A DNA stretch of 64,000 bases, taken from Carya illinoinensis (Eukaryota > Streptophyta > Magnoliopsida > Fagales > Juglandaceae). Shown here in pieces: positions 60,861 to 64,000 of the stretch. The DNA is taken from positions 3,410,001 through 3,474,000 of the forward strand of contig NC_056765.1 in the NCBI RefSeq assembly GCF_018687715.1, read 5' to 3'. The stretch's first letter is position 1. Every line of letters begins with the position of its first letter. A model generated the notes under the pieces. That model saw nothing but the letters and a program-made list of their open reading frames with translations, was not told where the DNA came from and ran no database searches. The position numbers and the translations under genes were made by a program.

Positions 60861-63800
60861 TGGCCAACGATTAATCTACAAGACATGTTAATAGGCTGAA
60901 TTTTGAGAAAACATCTTGAAGAAAGTTTATTAGTACTTAAACAATATTACAAACAACAAAAGATTAGGATGAGATTGATCTGGTAGGTTTAGAGATAGAG
61001 AATTTTTATTTCATCATTATAATTTTATTAAATTTTTATATAAAATATAATAAACAATTTAAAATTTTTAAATATTAAAATAATTATAATATGAAAAAAT
61101 AATATTTTAAATATTCATCTTAATCTCAAAATTTTTATTCCCCTCCCTGTCTGCCAGATACACGTATATAAACATTGCAAGCGTTTCAACTTGATCTTTT
61201 GTTCTTAATTATACATTGTACGTCCAGAGTCATTAGTCCATTGACTATTTTATAATTGCGTAAGCCCACTAAAGTCCCATCAGTTTTCTTATTTTTTTAA
61301 TCCCACATAAGAATGGTGGCTCCTTTTGGTATTATTAGTAATAATTTCGAGGCATCAGTCAATGAGTAGGGGTCATGAAACATGCACCTTCCCATCCCCG
61401 ATTCCCGGCCCTTGCCCTTTGAACCTACAATGGGGATAAGAGGAAGAGAGACAGAGAAGTCAATATTTGAATTAATAGAAATGTTTTAGTTAAGAAAGAA
61501 TTTTATAAAAATAAATTTATAAATTAATATTATTTTATATAATACGTCAGATTATATAATTATTTTTTTATAAAATAAATATAATATATTATATAAAGTC
61601 GCATTAATTTATAAATTTTTTTTATAAAATATATTTATAGTTATAGCACTTCTATTTAATTAATTAAATGAAATAAAACCATTTGGGAAACGATTATACT
61701 TCTTTTCTTCCATTATTCCTTTCTATCATGTTGCCCTACAGCCCAAGCACTTAATTAAGATAAATAATATTTGTACTCATTGATTGCATAAGCGATGCAC
61801 AATCTTTTTAAAAAAATGAATAAATACAGAACTTACATAAAAAAAATTAATTTTTTAATAGTGAATTTTACTTTTTTTTGTTTTAAATATTACCTACATT
61901 TGCATTACTCATTTTATATAGTAATCATATATATATATATATATATATACTTATATTGAAGTCTATAACTCATGTTCAATACTATATTAGTATAAGTGTT
62001 AATATTAAATGTATGCTATATAATTTATATTATGAGTATATTAATATTTTATGCATACATATACTACAACTATAGCCTTGAAATTATAATAATTGGTATG
62101 GGGTATACTTTATATCATAAATCTTACCTTATACATATATTCAATAGCAACATATTTACTTGTATAGATCTTAGAGTAATTTTTAATGTTTATATCATGG
62201 TAAATTATTAATAAATTTCACACATACTAGTATATATCATTGAGTAATTGTTAATGGTTCTACCGTGGCATACTTAAATAAGTTTTGCTACCCATCATCC
62301 CCATATTGAATATTTATTTTTATTTTTAATTTTTTGTTTTATTCTTCCTAAACTAATCGAGTTATTTTATCTATATTTTCCAATTATAACATATCAGAAA
62401 CTATTAATTTCAAGCATCTTGGAGTACATCATTATAGCTTATAAGCTTAATACTACTATATTCATTTATAACCACAATTTAACTGCTAACTTTAAATTTT
62501 TCTCATATTAATACTATGATATATATATATATATTACTTAATTCCTATGTATGCCAAATTTCTTATTGTAGTATAATTTATACTATGATTATGTAACTTC
62601 TACAATAGTATACTACTACAATTTACAATCATCTTGACCATCGATTATGCACTCATTTTTCATTGGCAATATCACAATCTCATGATAGTGTTTGGTGGGT
62701 CTAAAATGACAAAAATAGATTTTTGCATGTTGAAATCCAACTCCGATCTCTGCTATGTTTTACAGAGTTAGAAGTAAAACAGATTCCGTATGAGAGGCGG
62801 AGCTAAATGCCATATTAGACTTTGTTTGATTAAGTTGGAGTCGAAGTTGGAATCAGAATTTTTGAACTTTGACTTTGACAATGTCGGTGCTCACCCATAG
62901 CATAAACCTTATAAAATTTCTTAGAAATTAATGCTAACCTATGGTATTTTTAGTTAATATATAGTCCCTACCATCTTTGAATAACCTCTCCCATGTTTGT
63001 TACATTGAATGAACATGAATTAGAACGTGAGGATCCGAAGTTTGGCATGTAAATCTGTCCAGATCTACTTTCTATAAAAGGACTACGATTACACAAGGTT
63101 ATTTAAAAATAATAATAATAATGCTACGTACAAATCTTAGGTGTGCAGTACACATTATTTATATATATAAAAAAAAGTGAGATAATGTTGGATTATTTCA
63201 AATATTTCTTCGACTTCTTTTCAAGTTTTTTTCTAATGTGAATTTTTATTAATCCCATATTAGAAACACAAGTAAACTTTTAATAATTTATAGGCGAATG
63301 GATTTCACAATACATAAGATAGAATTTAATTTAAACGAAGTGATATATTTTTTCAAATTTTGATAATTATTAATAACTGCCAATGATATTTATGTCACAC
63401 ATTTTTTATATTAACCATTTTGTTTAAATTCAAATCAAGTATTGTAACTGTTGTTATTACATCTGTTTATTTTAATATTAATATTCAAAATTTACAATCA
63501 ATACACTATATAAACAGTGTTATATTCTAAAGATAGAATTACCATATTCTTTTTTGCAAAACTTAATTCGTGAGTAAAAAATAATATTTATCTAAAAGAT
63601 AGATTAATAATTATTTTATTTTTTATAATTTTTAATCTCCGTTTGGTATTCTTTTCTAACAGACTATACAATAAAAATGTGTAAAATATCATTTATTTAT
63701 TTATTTATAAAATATACTTTCTGACAAAAAAACCTACACAAAATTGATACACCAAAATCTTTTAGGCATTACTTTTCTCCGACCTAATTCCATAATCCAC

Positions 63801-64000
63801 GAATAAAACCGTAATACTCCCACTGGTCAAACTCCTGTCACTTGAAAGATTCCAAAATTAATTGCTTTTTTTTTTTTTATAAAAAAAGAACTTTATTAGT
63901 TTATTATATGTATAAATAGATGATTTCTGTCGTGAAACTTGGCCGCGAGTATCAAATAACTCCACTCTCACAAAAACAGCGGAAATAGCATAGAATAATT
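60861..64000. other. AT-rich intergenic DNA
   Basis: No gene is supported. An AT run lies at about 61929-61949. At about 62285-62400 is an inverted copy of the dispersed repeat seen at 6140-6235, with TACCCATCATCCCCATA matching its complement there. A patch at 62690-62890 (GTGTTTGGTGGG ... AGTTGGAGTCGAAGTTGG) may be another MITE remnant. Confidence 0.45.

Noticed and set aside
60576..60899. 106-residue plus-strand frame opposite the second LINE fragment
   Set aside because: It is the antisense shadow of the RNase H remnant, which gives recognisable motifs on minus.

Overview
This window is nuclear DNA from a flowering plant, most likely a woody eudicot. The protein-coding remains (tubulin-folding cofactor D, pectinesterase, a FAR1-related sequence) are typical of eudicots. 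The rest is AT-rich intergenic DNA full of microsatellites, MITEs, Copia LTR retrotransposons and LINE remnants. A Fagales or Juglandaceae source is possible, but the sequence alone does not prove it.

Layout. 1-9.8 kb is AT-rich and gene-free, with two tiny CACTA-type elements (exact TSDs GAT and TTA) and one hAT-type MITE (exact 8-bp TSD). 9.85-19.84 kb is a broken pectinesterase gene: exon 1 encodes a pectinesterase-inhibitor domain and exon 2 the catalytic domain. Its intron holds an old antisense Copia element, Copia-A (10792-18544, TSD GTTTG), which itself contains a truncated long LTR of another retrotransposon and a GC-rich insert. 20.38-33.80 kb, minus strand, is an apparently intact 17-exon gene for tubulin-folding cofactor D (TITAN1/TBCD type, 1271 residues predicted). 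MITEs sit in introns 1 and 15, and an antisense TRIM-like element in intron 1. 35.76-44.92 kb is a second Copia element, Copia-B (minus strand, TSD TGTAG), with mutated gag-pol plus two related coiled-coil ORFs on the opposite strand between pol and the 3' LTR. 45.46-46.67 kb is a FAR1/FRS-type pseudogene. 50.39-59.19 kb is a three-layer nest: a LINE RNase H remnant interrupted by a young Copia element, Copia-C (50618-58971, TSD TTTGG), which is interrupted by a 3.27-kb solo LTR (53869-57141, TSD TGAAG). The remainder to 64 kb is AT-rich with another LINE RNase H fragment and MITE-like repeats.

Only the TBCD gene looks functional for the host. It makes the chaperone that handles beta-tubulin before alpha/beta heterodimer assembly. 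The most unusual content is the pair of antisense coiled-coil ORFs in Copia-B (each with its own TATA-like box, the first with a DLNxxP motif), followed by the hairpin tandem repeats of the solo LTR and the palindrome-rich U3 of Copia-C. Exon borders were deduced by hand from GT/AG sites and reading phase. Family assignments rest on motif recognition; no database search was run.
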